Origin: Vibrio splendidus
Lineage (GTDB): Bacteria > Pseudomonadota > Gammaproteobacteria > Enterobacterales > Vibrionaceae
Length of the DNA: 64,000 bases
Direction: 5' to 3'
NCBI RefSeq assembly: GCF_002873455.1
Contig: NZ_MCUN01000013.1
Coordinates: 124,001 to 188,000, forward strand
Position 1 is the first letter of the stretch. The number at the start of each line of letters is the position of its first letter. The position numbers and the translations under genes were made by a program. Below, piece by piece: positions 36,110 to 45,613 of the stretch. A model generated the notes under the pieces. It saw only the letters and a list, made by a program, of their open reading frames with translations, ran no database searches and was not told where the DNA came from.

Positions 36110-37417
36110 TTGAGATTGTTTAAGTTGTCGATTTTAAGCTGCTGCTTAGCAGTTGCACCAGTCTCTGCTCAAACTTTGGAGCAGGCTGTTGCCATCACCT
36201 TGGCCACAAACCCTGAGATTAAAAGCATCTTTAATGAGTATGTGAGTGTTAAGAAACGAAATGATGCCTCTGGCGGTGCTTACAGGCCAAGCATTGACCT
36301 TGATGCTGGTATTGGTTACGAAGGCATAAACCCTGCACCGAACAACGGTCCTGACACCGACCTAACAAGAAAGGAAGCGACGATCTCCCTAACCCAATTG
36401 CTTTGGGATGGTTCTTCAACCCTAAACGATATTGACCGTACTGCTGCAGAAGCAGAGTCGGTTCGTTTGCAACTAATAGCTGATGCCGAAGACAAGGCAC
36501 TTGAGGTCACTCAGATTTACTTAGACGCAGTCAAAGCAACTGAGGTGTTGGCTCTATCGGAAAGTAACCTTGCCATACACAAGAAAATCTATAAAGACAT
36601 CAAGAAACGTGCGATTTCAGGTATTGGTTCAACTGCAGATGTATCACAAGTAGAAGCGAGGATAGCCAAAGCCCACGGTAATTTATTGGCCGCGCAAAAT
36701 AACCTAATCGATACCCACACACAATTTCGAAGAATTGTAGGTCAACAACCACTCGGCTTAATTTACCCGAGAGCTGATATATCTATGATTCCGCTGTCAT
36801 TGCAAGACGCTATTGTTGATGCATTAGACAAGCACCCAGTGATCAAAGTCGCCGCAGCAGATGTTGATGCAGCCCATTTCCAATATAAACAATCAAAAGG
36901 TGTTAACTACCCGACTTTCTCTATTGAGGCTTCTCAATCATGGCGAGATGATGCAGGGGGCGATGAAGGTTCAAGTCAAGAAACATTAGCAATGTTAAGA
37001 ATGCGCTACAACCTTTACAACGGTGGTACAGACAGCGCTAACTCTGAAGCTGCCGCATACCAATTGAACAAAGCAAAAGATTTGAGAGATCGTGCTTATC
37101 GCCAAGTAGAAGAAGGACTTCGCCTTTCTTGGAGTGCATTGGATCTAACACTACAACAAAAGAACTTTTTATCCGATCACGTAGATTCAGCCTCAGAAAC
37201 CGTTATTGCCTATGAGAAACAATATCGCATAGGCAAGCGTACGCTACTTGACTTGCTCAACACTGAAAACGAATTGTTTGAAGCCCGTAAAGACTACTTA
37301 GACGCGCATTACTCAGAACAATACGCCAAATACCGAGTGATGAATGCAACAGGTTCTCTATTGAATGCTCTACTGGTCGACATTCCAGAAGAGTGGACAA
37401 CGGCCGTGGAGTATTAA
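36110..37417 (+). CDS. TolC-family outer-membrane channel protein
   Basis: A 435-residue outer-membrane efflux protein starting at TTG, chosen because GAAGGAG at 36096-36102 is ideally spaced from 36110 and a clean signal peptide follows (LFKLSILSCCLAVAPVSAQ). Two repeated OEP units (about 25-215 and 220-420) carry the long helical hairpins and TDVSQVEARI-like spacing; YNLYNGGTDSANSEAA and KRTLLDLLNTENELF are family signatures. Such proteins of the AggA/LapE kind form the outer duct of type I secretion systems. No ABC exporter, membrane-fusion protein or large substrate is in the window. The next gene, an OmpA-like lipoprotein, follows with at most a 1-base overlap. Confidence 0.85.
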   Translation: MRLFKLSILSCCLAVAPVSAQTLEQAVAITLATNPEIKSIFNEYVSVKKRNDASGGAYRPSIDLDAGIGYEGINPAPNNGPDTDLTRKEATISLTQLLWDGSSTLNDIDRTAAEAESVRLQLIADAEDKALEVTQIYLDAVKATEVLALSESNLAIHKKIYKDIKKRAISGIGSTADVSQVEARIAKAHGNLLAAQNNLIDTHTQFRRIVGQQPLGLIYPRADISMIPLSLQDAIVDALDKHPVIKVAAADVDAAHFQYKQSKGVNYPTFSIEASQSWRDDAGGDEGSSQETLAMLRMRYNLYNGGTDSANSEAAAYQLNKAKDLRDRAYRQVEEGLRLSWSALDLTLQQKNFLSDHVDSASETVIAYEKQYRIGKRTLLDLLNTENELFEARKDYLDAHYSEQYAKYRVMNATGSLLNALLVDIPEEWTTAVEY

Positions 37418-37419
37418 TG

Positions 37420-38028
37420 ATGAAAAAAACATACCTATTACTTTCCACATTAGCGATAACTTTATGTGCATGCTCTAGCCAACAAGAAGAAAGCTACATT
37501 GAAACACCTGAAGCAGAGCAGATTTCCGACCTCCAAGATAACGACAAAGATGGTGTGGTGAATGCCCGTGACACCTGCCCTAGTACACCAGAATCTTCAC
37601 TTGTTGATAATGAAGGTTGCGGAGAGACTATTCGCTCAGAAGAAGTCAGACAGTTGAACATTCTCTTTGCCAATAACTCTTATGAAGTGAACCCTATCTT
37701 CTCGGATCAGATCAGCACTATGGCTGAATTCTTAGAAACTTACGAAAGTGCGTCAATTGAGATTCAAGGTTACGCCAGTAAAGTCGGTTCTAATGAATAC
37801 AACTTAGAACTGTCAAAGAAAAGAGCCCATAAAGTAGAAGAGGAATTATTATCAAATGGTATCGACTCTAGCAGAGTAAGAGTCGTAGGCTATGGTGAGG
37901 ATCGACTGGATAGTGATGGCAACGATGCTACATCTCATGCACTCAATAGGAAAGTAACAGCAACCGTAGTCGGGTTAAGTGAACAAATTGTTGAAGAATG
38001 GACCATCTTCACCACGTTAGAAAAATAG
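37420..38028 (+). CDS. OmpA-like lipoprotein with thrombospondin type 3 motif
   Basis: A 202-residue outer-membrane lipoprotein: a short signal with lipobox LCAC, an acidic linker, a thrombospondin type 3 calcium-binding repeat (DNDKDGVVNARDTCPSTP) and an OmpA C-terminal peptidoglycan-binding domain (about 85-195; ASIEIQGYASKVGSNEYN, LSKKRAHKVEEELL, VVGYGEDRL). The ATG at 37420 suits the GGAG at 37408-37411; an ATG at 37417 overlapping the TolC stop is also possible. It is co-transcribed with the TolC-like gene, an arrangement seen in adhesin-secreting type I systems, where it may tie the channel to the cell wall. Confidence 0.85.
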   Translation: MKKTYLLLSTLAITLCACSSQQEESYIETPEAEQISDLQDNDKDGVVNARDTCPSTPESSLVDNEGCGETIRSEEVRQLNILFANNSYEVNPIFSDQISTMAEFLETYESASIEIQGYASKVGSNEYNLELSKKRAHKVEEELLSNGIDSSRVRVVGYGEDRLDSDGNDATSHALNRKVTATVVGLSEQIVEEWTIFTTLEK

Positions 38029-38157
38029 CGTGACATTGTCACTATAACTATTGCACGCAGACGCTTAGTTACCAGTTATTACCTAAGTATCAATTATTAC
38101 TTGGTTATCAACATTACGACCAAAGCATCCAAGCAAGACTGATTGTAAGAGCACAAA
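38029..38157. other. gap after the OmpA-like gene
   Basis: Short AT-rich stretch with repeated ATTACNTAAGTA-like words (TTATTACCTAAGTATC, TTATTACTTGG). Together with the terminator that follows it fills the 301-base gap to nhaA. No gene seen. Confidence 0.35.
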
Positions 38158-38202
38158 AACAATAAAGCCGTAATAGGATTCCCTATCACGGCTTTATTGT
38201 TT
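38158..38202. terminator. long bidirectional terminator between the OmpA-like gene and nhaA
   Basis: AACAATAAAGCCG and CGGCTTTATTGTT form the outer stem and TAATAGG/CCTATCA continue it. T-runs on both strands. A second weaker hairpin AGGCTC/GAGCCT at 38300-38321 lies right after the nhaA stop. Confidence 0.88.
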
Positions 38203-38329
38203 TGGCTGTCACTGAAGTATTACGTTTGCACTGGCATTTTGTGTTGTCACAGAAGCCTTGGAAACGATTCAATAACTAAATTCTTGTTACTCAGTGAACA
38301 GGCTCCCAGTTAAGTGAGCCTATTACCGA

Positions 38330-39493
38330 TTAAAGTTTTACTTCTTGTTGCTTTGTTTTCGGCAAAGACATACGTAGCATGAAGTAACCTAGAATTGCAG
38401 CTGTGGTCGATCCCATCAAGATACCTAGTCGAGCGAACGTATCAAATTCCGTGTTCGTTGGACCAAATGCCAATGAAGAGATAAAGATAGACATTGTAAA
38501 ACCAATACCACACAACACAGATACTGCGAAGATGTTCATGAAGTTCACACCTTCAGGTAGCTTAGCGATACCCAATTTCACCGCACCCCAACTGAATGCA
38601 AAGATACCCAAGGGCTTACCAATCAATAGACCCATGGCGATACCCAGTGGAAGCATACCTGTTAGGCTTGAGATTGAAATGCCCTCCAGTGAAATACCTG
38701 CGTTTGCAAATGCAAAGACTGGCAAGATTGCGAATGCCACGTATGGATGCAGAGCATGCTCTAGGTGTTTCAATGGCGAATATTCACCTTTATTACCTTT
38801 CAGCGGGATAGCAAAACCGATTACCACACCTGCCAATGTTGCATGAACACCAGACTTCAATACTGCGAACCACAGAATTGCACCGACAATGAGATACACA
38901 CTCAGCTTAGTCACATGCTTGTTATTTAGCATGAACAGTACACCTGTCGCGATGAAACCAACCGTTAGAGCAAGCGTTGATAGATCGCCTGAATAGAACA
39001 ATGCAATGATAACAACAACACCAAGGTCATCGATAATGGCTAGAGCCAACAAGAACACTTTCAAGCTTACCGGTACACGGTTACCAAGAAGAGCCATGAT
39101 ACCCAATGCGAATGCGATATCCGTTGCAGCTGGGATAGCCCAACCTTGAAGCGCTTCTGGGTTACCTGAGTTGAATAGCACGTAAATAAGTGCAGGAGCC
39201 AACATACCGCCCACTGCCGCGATAGCAGGGAAGATAGCTGTCTCTTTAGATTTTAATGCGCCTTCTAAAAGTTCACGCTTAACTTCTAAGCCAATTAGAA
39301 GGAAGAAGACAGCCATTAAGCCATCATTAATCCAGTGAGATACTGACATACCAAGAACGTAGCTGTGCAGTACGCCTTGATAAATTTCGTTCAATGGTGA
39401 GTTTGCTACAAACATTGCGATCGCCGCAGCGATGACTAGTATGATGCCGCCAGCAGATTCCATTTTAAAGAAGTCACGGATGACGTCGGTCAT
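38330..39493 (-). CDS. nhaA: Na+/H+ antiporter NhaA
   Basis: A 387-residue inner-membrane antiporter, within one residue of E. coli NhaA, with twelve helices. It expels Na+ or Li+ in exchange for protons and matters for growth in sea water and at high pH. The ion-binding aspartate pair is in [20 protein letters not shown], and the N-terminus [19 protein letters not shown] is typical. The frame continues 21 codons upstream, but ATG 39493 is preceded by AAGGGCG. A leader with a tandem 10-base repeat lies just upstream. No nhaR regulator gene is adjacent. Confidence 0.95.
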   Translation of the reverse strand: MTDVIRDFFKMESAGGIILVIAAAIAMFVANSPLNEIYQGVLHSYVLGMSVSHWINDGLMAVFFLLIGLEVKRELLEGALKSKETAIFPAIAAVGGMLAPALIYVLFNSGNPEALQGWAIPAATDIAFALGIMALLGNRVPVSLKVFLLALAIIDDLGVVVIIALFYSGDLSTLALTVGFIATGVLFMLNNKHVTKLSVYLIVGAILWFAVLKSGVHATLAGVVIGFAIPLKGNKGEYSPLKHLEHALHPYVAFAILPVFAFANAGISLEGISISSLTGMLPLGIAMGLLIGKPLGIFAFSWGAVKLGIAKLPEGVNFMNIFAVSVLCGIGFTMSIFISSLAFGPTNTEFDTFARLGILMGSTTAAILGYFMLRMSLPKTKQQEVKL

Positions 39494-39525
39494 GATTTCG
39501 CCCTTATATTTATTATTTAAATAAA

Positions 39526-39553
39526 CGAATAACAAAGAATAACAAAGAATAAC
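39526..39553 (-). repeat. tandem 10-base repeat in the nhaA leader
   Basis: The plus-strand word AACAAAGAAT occurs twice in tandem at 39531-39550 and is flanked by partial copies on both sides. It lies about 40-60 bases upstream of the nhaA start codon. Confidence 0.6.
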
Positions 39554-39746
39554 CATGAGTTTATATCCAAGCGTAATCGATAGATAATCACTTCTTCGGA
39601 TGTTTAACTTCGGTTTTTCCTACAAATACTAAACATTACGTCGTATATTCCATAATGTTGTTATGCACCATAAAATAAGTATAGATGAGATCATCAAGGC
39701 TGTATGCACAAATAACTCGTGCTTGGTAGGAATCGTAAACATAAAA

Positions 39747-39768
39747 AAGGCTATCAAATGATAGCCTT
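39747..39768 (-). terminator. terminator of the ABC exporter/lipocalin-like operon
   Basis: AAGGCTATCA and TGATAGCCTT form a perfect 10-bp stem with a 2-base loop. On the minus strand it is followed by TTTT and lies 10 bases after the stop. Confidence 0.85.
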
Positions 39769-39777
39769 AGGTGTTTT

Positions 39778-40926
39778 TTAGTAGCCGGTCAACTGCATAA
39801 AACCGGTAGCTTCATGGCTTCCGCTCGCCATAATTGGCCCTTCCCAATATGGTATGACAAAAGGCAACCACATATCCCTGCGTTTGATACGCGTCGTGAG
39901 ATTGATATTATGTTGTGGCACGTTAATAATCCATTGGAGCGGCATTCTTCTACCATTCAATAGCGTCGTATTCTGTAAAGGCTTAATAGAAATATCAGAG
40001 TCCGTTAACTGGTACACCTTGCCTGAACGAGTTGCCAATGTTCCAAAAACATAAGGCAATTGTTGATTATGGCGGTAGCGGTTAATGCTCAGCGCTGAAC
40101 CATCATCAAGATTAAATACGAACCAATCCCAGCCTTGCTGACCCACTCCGAGTAAGCCACTACCCCACTCTTTATGCACCCAAGCAGTACCTTCCACTTC
40201 CTTGGTAACGCCGTCCAGATCCAATACGCCACTTAGGGATAAAAATGGAGCGCTGAAGTTATAAGACGCGACAGGTAACAAATCGTGCTTTTTCTGATAG
40301 CCATTATCGCCGTTGAGCACGTATGGCCCTTTCGCAATCGTGTCGAGTTCAAGGCCAAACGTATCAGTCTTCACTTGAAGGCGACCAGGAAATGGAGTGT
40401 TACCAAGGGCGCGCCAGTTCCAGTTATCAATCCAAATTCTAAACGGACGACTGGTCATTCCCGCTTGGCCAATACCGCCACGCGCTAAGCGTTGCTCTTT
40501 CCAAACCTTAGAATCAGAAGAGATAACAACATTTGAAATATAGACCTGTGGGCTTTGCCACCCCGGAGTTTCCCGCTCGTCGGTTGCTATTCGGAAGAAG
40601 CTCCATTGAACCGAGTACTTTTTGCCATCATCTCCTTTTAGAGACGCAAAGTAATGCCACCACTCGTGTTGAAATTCTGGGTGGAATTGAAAATCTTTTG
40701 GCAGGGAAACGGTTCTATCAGGCAATACAGGCTCGAACACATTGAAATGTTCACTCACCAGCACCGAATTGACTTCATTAACACCCTTTTCACCGACATC
40801 AACGAAATAGGAAAAGTAAGCCCAGATGCCTAACAGAGCGCCAAAGAAGCTCACTAATAAAACGGAAGATATCAGTCGGTGACTGAATTTGGTTGAACCG
40901 TTACGTCGAAACATATTAAAGCGCAT
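39778..40926 (-). CDS. lipocalin-like (AttH/CrtC superfamily) membrane-anchored protein
   Basis: A 382-residue protein with one N-terminal membrane helix (about 17-40) and a large exported domain of the AttH / carotenoid 1,2-hydratase superfamily, a double lipocalin-like fold. Signatures are QFHPEFQHEWWHYFASL near 80, VEGTAWVHKEWGSG and GWDWFVFNLDDGSAL. It overlaps the FtsX-type permease gene by about 11 bases and ends the three-gene operon. In related loci this trio is thought to move or modify a lipid-like molecule. No carotenoid genes are nearby, so hydratase activity is unlikely. The function is unknown. Confidence 0.8.
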   Translation of the reverse strand: MRFNMFRRNGSTKFSHRLISSVLLVSFFGALLGIWAYFSYFVDVGEKGVNEVNSVLVSEHFNVFEPVLPDRTVSLPKDFQFHPEFQHEWWHYFASLKGDDGKKYSVQWSFFRIATDERETPGWQSPQVYISNVVISSDSKVWKEQRLARGGIGQAGMTSRPFRIWIDNWNWRALGNTPFPGRLQVKTDTFGLELDTIAKGPYVLNGDNGYQKKHDLLPVASYNFSAPFLSLSGVLDLDGVTKEVEGTAWVHKEWGSGLLGVGQQGWDWFVFNLDDGSALSINRYRHNQQLPYVFGTLATRSGKVYQLTDSDISIKPLQNTTLLNGRRMPLQWIINVPQHNINLTTRIKRRDMWLPFVIPYWEGPIMASGSHEATGFMQLTGY

Positions 40927-43369
40927 CCCTCAGTGATTTCATCGGCGTGTTCCGAATCATTCTCATTACAGGTAGAGCACCAGCGAGCATTAATGCTGCC
41001 ATTGCCCACGCAAATGTCATCAAATAATCCCACGGAATCACTTGTAACTCGAGTGACCAGCCAAATGATTGCTTAATAACGATATCGACGATCAAGCTAG
41101 CCAATGCCAAGCCGAGTGGAATCGCAATTAAGGAGGAAATAAGCCCGAACACAAACAGTTGTAAGCTACCTGTCAGAATCAATTCTTTCGCAGAAACACC
41201 TAAACAGCGCTGCAGCGAAATATGCCTTTGTCTGGACACTTCACCAGCAACCGTTGCGAAGAAGATGCCAAAGACGGCGATGACCAATGTGATGTTGCCT
41301 AACGTATCGGCAATAGCGAACGTTCTATCGAACACACGCATCGCTTGGCTGTGGATATTGTTGTTATCGAAAACACGCTCAGAGCCTAACCTAAATACGC
41401 TTTCCAAGCGACTGCGAAGCCCTACTGAACTAACATCATCTTTGAGTATCACGCCAAGGCCCACGTTACCCCGCCCTGCGAATCCATATAGCCAGTTTCG
41501 ATGTGACATCATGACTTGATGGTAAGGATTCCCATAATCGTAATAAACACCGACAACCTGCCAACCAGAGCCAAGATTGTCATGAAGGTCAATGTAGTCA
41601 CCTGGGCGAATACCCAACTTAAGAGACATCGACTCGCTGATCAAGACACCTTTCGAATGATGTAAGTGATACCAGTAATTCGGAATACCTAACTTGATCG
41701 TCAGCGCTTCTAGCTCACCTTCAGAAGGCCCAGTACTGACCACTTGTATACTGCCAGCCGGAGATGCAACATCTTTCTCCCAACGCCACCAAACAGAATC
41801 CACTTCAGGTTGTTCTGACAGCCAATTACTCATACGAGCAGCAGCATTATTGGTTGGATAGATGTAAAGGTCTGCCGCCAAGCGCTGTGTTAACCATTTA
41901 TCAGTGGTATCTCTGAAGCTACCAACCATGGTTTCTACACCAATATTTGCGGTTAGCGCCAACATAAACGCCATTGTCGCCACACCACGGTAACTCATGC
42001 TTGAAGCGGCATCGGCGAAGAACCAACGAGCACGAACCCAACGTAATGAATAAGACAGGCTGTTAAATAACTTCCACATCAAGAATGGTGTAAACAGAGC
42101 CACACTAACGAGCATCAGCGCGATAATCGCAAAACCCGTTTCTTGAGTCTGAGGCGCTTGATACACAGCCACAGCTGCAACCAAGAAACCACAACCAATC
42201 AAAGCCTGCCAAGTGAACTCAGTGCCAGCAAAGCGCATCAAAGATAAGCGAGAGGTCAAACGAATCGGTTGTGAACGAAGCAAACGAACCAGTGGCCAAG
42301 CGCACGCTAAGAATGCACCAAGCAACGCCATTAATAAGCTGTAACCGCTCCAGCGCCAATTCCAGTTGATAGTTAAACCAACGTTGGCGTCATATAAGTC
42401 ACCTAAACTTGAAGATACCGCTGGTAACAGTTGGTTTGCCAACATGACACCGAATACATTACCGCAGATCCAGCTCAATACCACCAATAACAGTAACTCT
42501 AAACAAAGCGCTTTAGCCAGCTGCCAACCCGACACACCCGTCTGTCTTAAAATTCCAACTAACGGTTGGCGCTGAATAAACGACAGCGACATCGCTTGAT
42601 AGAAAATAAACAAACCAACCACAAACGACAACATACCCATCGCTTTTAGATTTAAGTGGAACGCACTGGTCAGCGACTCAAGCTCGGCTTTAGAGCTGCG
42701 AGAGATCGTCAAACCATTAGGCAGCATGTTTTTAAGACGCTCAAACTTCTCAGGCGACATATCTGAACACGCAATCACAGACAGCCCAGCACTGCGTTTG
42801 AGCATTCTGAGCAAAGAGATATCTGCAATCAGCCTTGTGCCATCAATCAGGTTTTTCTGATCAACAGCGATAGGACCAAGCTCGGAGCCATCCATGAGAG
42901 GAATATAGTCCCCATTATTCCATTCCATGTGTTCTGCGAGATCATCGCTCACAAGAATTGGATATGGCGGTTTCATGAGGTTTAACGTAGTAAGATCTTT
43001 TAACGCAACACCCGGCTGAAGCTGAAGCATAGATACTGGGTCTATGCCGATAAGCATAAAGTTCGCGCCATTTTCATCAGTGATACGATGGTGGTCAAAA
43101 GGAGAACACTGTTGAAAGCCTTCACGGCGAAGCTGGATATAAAAACCTTGCGGGATTTTATTGGCGTTGTGTTTTGGTCGAATACGGTAAGGAAGAGGAT
43201 TCGAAAAGAGTTTTTCGCCATGCGCATAGCTTTGCTTAGCGTGTTGGTTGATGGCAGTAACACCAACCAAAAGTGATACGCCAAGGGTTAAACCAAGCCA
43301 TACCAAAATAATCTGAAGTGGGTAGCGTCGATAGTGACCGAGTAGCGCCTTAACTACGGGCCATAACAT
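40916..43369 (-). CDS. FtsX-like ABC transporter permease
   Basis: An 817-residue permease with two FtsX-type units: a first membrane helix near 20, a large periplasmic region (about 45-235), a helical bundle (about 245-365), a further bundle (about 390-480), a second periplasmic region (485-685) and a last three-helix FtsX domain (about 690-810). This is the double MacB_PCD/FtsX layout used to move lipids or peptides rather than import nutrients. It overlaps the ATPase gene (about 20 bases) and the lipocalin-like gene, so all three are one operon. Confidence 0.88.
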   Translation of the reverse strand: MLWPVVKALLGHYRRYPLQIILVWLGLTLGVSLLVGVTAINQHAKQSYAHGEKLFSNPLPYRIRPKHNANKIPQGFYIQLRREGFQQCSPFDHHRITDENGANFMLIGIDPVSMLQLQPGVALKDLTTLNLMKPPYPILVSDDLAEHMEWNNGDYIPLMDGSELGPIAVDQKNLIDGTRLIADISLLRMLKRSAGLSVIACSDMSPEKFERLKNMLPNGLTISRSSKAELESLTSAFHLNLKAMGMLSFVVGLFIFYQAMSLSFIQRQPLVGILRQTGVSGWQLAKALCLELLLLVVLSWICGNVFGVMLANQLLPAVSSSLGDLYDANVGLTINWNWRWSGYSLLMALLGAFLACAWPLVRLLRSQPIRLTSRLSLMRFAGTEFTWQALIGCGFLVAAVAVYQAPQTQETGFAIIALMLVSVALFTPFLMWKLFNSLSYSLRWVRARWFFADAASSMSYRGVATMAFMLALTANIGVETMVGSFRDTTDKWLTQRLAADLYIYPTNNAAARMSNWLSEQPEVDSVWWRWEKDVASPAGSIQVVSTGPSEGELEALTIKLGIPNYWYHLHHSKGVLISESMSLKLGIRPGDYIDLHDNLGSGWQVVGVYYDYGNPYHQVMMSHRNWLYGFAGRGNVGLGVILKDDVSSVGLRSRLESVFRLGSERVFDNNNIHSQAMRVFDRTFAIADTLGNITLVIAVFGIFFATVAGEVSRQRHISLQRCLGVSAKELILTGSLQLFVFGLISSLIAIPLGLALASLIVDIVIKQSFGWSLELQVIPWDYLMTFAWAMAALMLAGALPVMRMIRNTPMKSLRDAL

Positions 43370-44021
43370 GCAGTTGCCCTCCTTGTAGGCGGATTCTGCC
43401 GTCCATATGCTGTGCTACTTTTTCGCTGTGAGTCACCAATAACAAAGTGCATTCTAATTGGCGAGTCAAAGAGGTCAGCAAACGCATTACCGCTTCTGCA
43501 TTACGCTCATCTAAACTTCCCGTCGGTTCATCGGCTAACAGGATTTTAGGTTCCATATACAGAGCACGAGCAATCGCTGCGCGTTGTTGTTGACCACCAG
43601 ACGCTTCTTCAGGGTAACGCCCAAGTAAGGGCATAAGGTCTAAAGCAGAAAGAATCTGCCTCCAGAGGCCTTTATCTTCAGGCAAGCCTTTTAACTGGCG
43701 ACAAAAGCGAATGTTGTCGGCAATATTAAGCGTTGGAAGTAGGTTGAATTGCTGGAAAATGTGACCAATGTTATTTCGGCGATATGCGGTGCGATTACGT
43801 TCTGTCGAATCGTGCATATCGAAATTTGGGAAAGCTATTTCGCCAGAGTCTACTAAGTCTAAACCCGCGATAAGATTAAGTAATGTACTTTTACCTGAAC
43901 CACTTTCGCCCATTAGCGCAAGCTGGTCACCTTGGTTTAATGTTAGTTCAGCACCTTGCAAAACAGGGTGAAATTCCCCCCCGTCGACATAGCCTTTACA
44001 TAGGTCTGACAGCTTTAACAT
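43350..44021 (-). CDS. LolD/MacB-like ABC transporter ATPase
   Basis: A 223-residue ATPase: Walker A GESGSGKSTLLN, signature ASGGQQQRAAIARAL, Walker B ILLADEPTGSLD and the H-loop LVTHS. It is of the LolD/MacB subclass that partners FtsX-like permeases. An in-frame GTG at 44033 is an alternative start. ATG 44021 begins directly with the usual MLKLSDLCKGY and has GAG 7 bases upstream. It is the first gene of the operon with the permease and the lipocalin-like protein. Confidence 0.88.
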   Translation of the reverse strand: MLKLSDLCKGYVDGGEFHPVLQGAELTLNQGDQLALMGESGSGKSTLLNLIAGLDLVDSGEIAFPNFDMHDSTERNRTAYRRNNIGHIFQQFNLLPTLNIADNIRFCRQLKGLPEDKGLWRQILSALDLMPLLGRYPEEASGGQQQRAAIARALYMEPKILLADEPTGSLDERNAEAVMRLLTSLTRQLECTLLLVTHSEKVAQHMDGRIRLQGGQLHVMARS

Positions 44022-44099
44022 TAAACAGCTCACATTAGTTAGAATTTGGAAGGAGAATCTACACTAATTCCCTGTTAGGAGGAAGTATTTTGAAAGATA

Positions 44100-44130
44100 G
44101 ATCACACACCAACGATAAAGTGATGTGATC
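44100..44130 (-). terminator. hairpin after the MATE gene, possible terminator
   Basis: GATCACA (44100-44106) and TGTGATC (44124-44130) form a 7-bp stem about 15 bases past the MATE stop. There is no T-run, so termination is uncertain. It also resembles a stretched CRP half-site pair but with the wrong orientation and spacing. Confidence 0.35.
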
Positions 44131-44143
44131 GATGCGTCCTACT

Positions 44144-45517
44144 TCAACTTCCTATCAAGTTTTTGATCCATTTTCTTGTTTTCATGCGATAGAGCGACCC
44201 ACCCCACTTAATCACTTCTTCGGTAAGGAAAAGCAGATAAACCCACTCAGGTGGAAACTTTAAATAGATAGCCGCAATCGCAGCCAATGGAATACCAATC
44301 ACCCACTGAGCAATCAAATCTTGATAGAGACAGAACTTCACGTCACCGCCAGCTCTCAATACACCAACGATCACAGTCAACGGTACTGAACGAATAATAA
44401 TACCCACACTGAGAATTAGAATGAATTTCTCAGAGAGAGCTCTGGTTTCTTCCGTCAACGCACTGAACGCATTCAATATTGGCATTTGGACGAAATAGAG
44501 AAAAATCGCCACAACAATACTGGTTAAGAAACACAGAATCGTTAAGCCTAATGCTTGATAATAAACCGCTTCATTGTTCTTCGCGCCAAGTTGGTTACCC
44601 ACCAAAACAGCCGCTGCATTGGACAGACCAATCAATAAACTCAATGAGATAGATTCGACGGGTGTCATGACTGAAAGCGCAGCCAAACCTTGAACACCCG
44701 ATTGTCCCATGATCGCGTGGTAAGCAAACAAGCCACCCGCCCACGCTAAGAAGTTAAACGTAGTTGGCAAAGACAACTTCAAGAAACGAACGACTTTCTC
44801 AACTGTCGCAGCCGCTTTGATATCACAAAATTTAAAAGCTAATAGGTGTTTAGAGAAATAGAGGTAGCCATATAAGGTTGCTACTTCAATGGCGCCGCTC
44901 AGTACCGTCGCAATCGCTGCGCCTTTGATTCCAAGCGATGGAAAGCCCAAATTACCAAAGATCAAGACCCAGTTTAAGAACACATTAGAAAGGATGCCAA
45001 TACCACTAAAGAAAGTGCTTAACCCAGGTTTGTGCATCGCTCTCAAACCTACCGCCATACTACTGACGCACGACACGGCCAGCATGCTAAATGAGGTGAT
45101 GACGATGTATTCAACGCCGAGACTGATGACCTCTTGAGAGTCGGTCGTCACACCCATGATTTGCGCAGGAAAAGACACGAAGAAAACAATGGTCAGCAAC
45201 GCAAACAGTGTCGAAACCAGCCACGTCAGCGCGGTACTTTCTCTGACGCCTTGTTTGTTCCCCGCACCCCAATATTGAGCCGTTAGCAAAGCGCCACCCG
45301 TGGTGACGCCCACCAGCATAATGGTCGTCACAAACATAGCTCGGCTCGCAACCCCCACAGCCGCAATGTCTGCTTCCCCAAGCTGACCTAACATCAATAC
45401 ATCGACTAAGCCTCGGCTTGAGAACATAATGCTCTGTAAAGCAATAGGCAAAGCAATCGCAATAAGCCTACGAACAAAATCACCTCGAGTGTGATGAATA
45501 ATTGAAGAGAGCAACAT
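44144..45517 (-). CDS. MATE-family multidrug/metabolite efflux transporter
   Basis: A 457-residue inner-membrane protein with twelve helices in two MATE units. Signatures are FSSRGLVDVLMLGQLGEADIAAVGVA in the first and VLVGNQLGAKNNEA in the second. MATE proteins expel cationic drugs in exchange for Na+ or H+. Substrate unknown. It stands alone on the minus strand, divergent from ybjT, with less than 100 bases between them. Confidence 0.88.
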   Translation of the reverse strand: MLLSSIIHHTRGDFVRRLIAIALPIALQSIMFSSRGLVDVLMLGQLGEADIAAVGVASRAMFVTTIMLVGVTTGGALLTAQYWGAGNKQGVRESTALTWLVSTLFALLTIVFFVSFPAQIMGVTTDSQEVISLGVEYIVITSFSMLAVSCVSSMAVGLRAMHKPGLSTFFSGIGILSNVFLNWVLIFGNLGFPSLGIKGAAIATVLSGAIEVATLYGYLYFSKHLLAFKFCDIKAAATVEKVVRFLKLSLPTTFNFLAWAGGLFAYHAIMGQSGVQGLAALSVMTPVESISLSLLIGLSNAAAVLVGNQLGAKNNEAVYYQALGLTILCFLTSIVVAIFLYFVQMPILNAFSALTEETRALSEKFILILSVGIIIRSVPLTVIVGVLRAGGDVKFCLYQDLIAQWVIGIPLAAIAAIYLKFPPEWVYLLFLTEEVIKWGGSLYRMKTRKWIKNLIGS

Positions 45518-45613
45518 AGAGAGACCTAAACGGAACGTATTGATGAATAAAGATAAATATCGCGCTATTATATCAATGTTCGGTTTTTAACCACAGATAT
45601 AAATGGAGTAACA

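Noticed and set aside
36110..38028. Complete Lap-type adhesin secretion system
   Set aside because: Only the channel and OmpA-like partner are present. No LapB/C, LapD, LapG or giant adhesin genes are in the window.
38403..38846. Long plus-strand frame inside nhaA
   Set aside because: It is antisense to the strongly conserved NhaA coding region and has no start signal.
44100..44130. CRP binding site after the MATE gene
   Set aside because: The GATCACA/TGTGATC arms are in the reversed order and spaced too far compared with TGTGA-N6-TCACA; it is better read as a hairpin.
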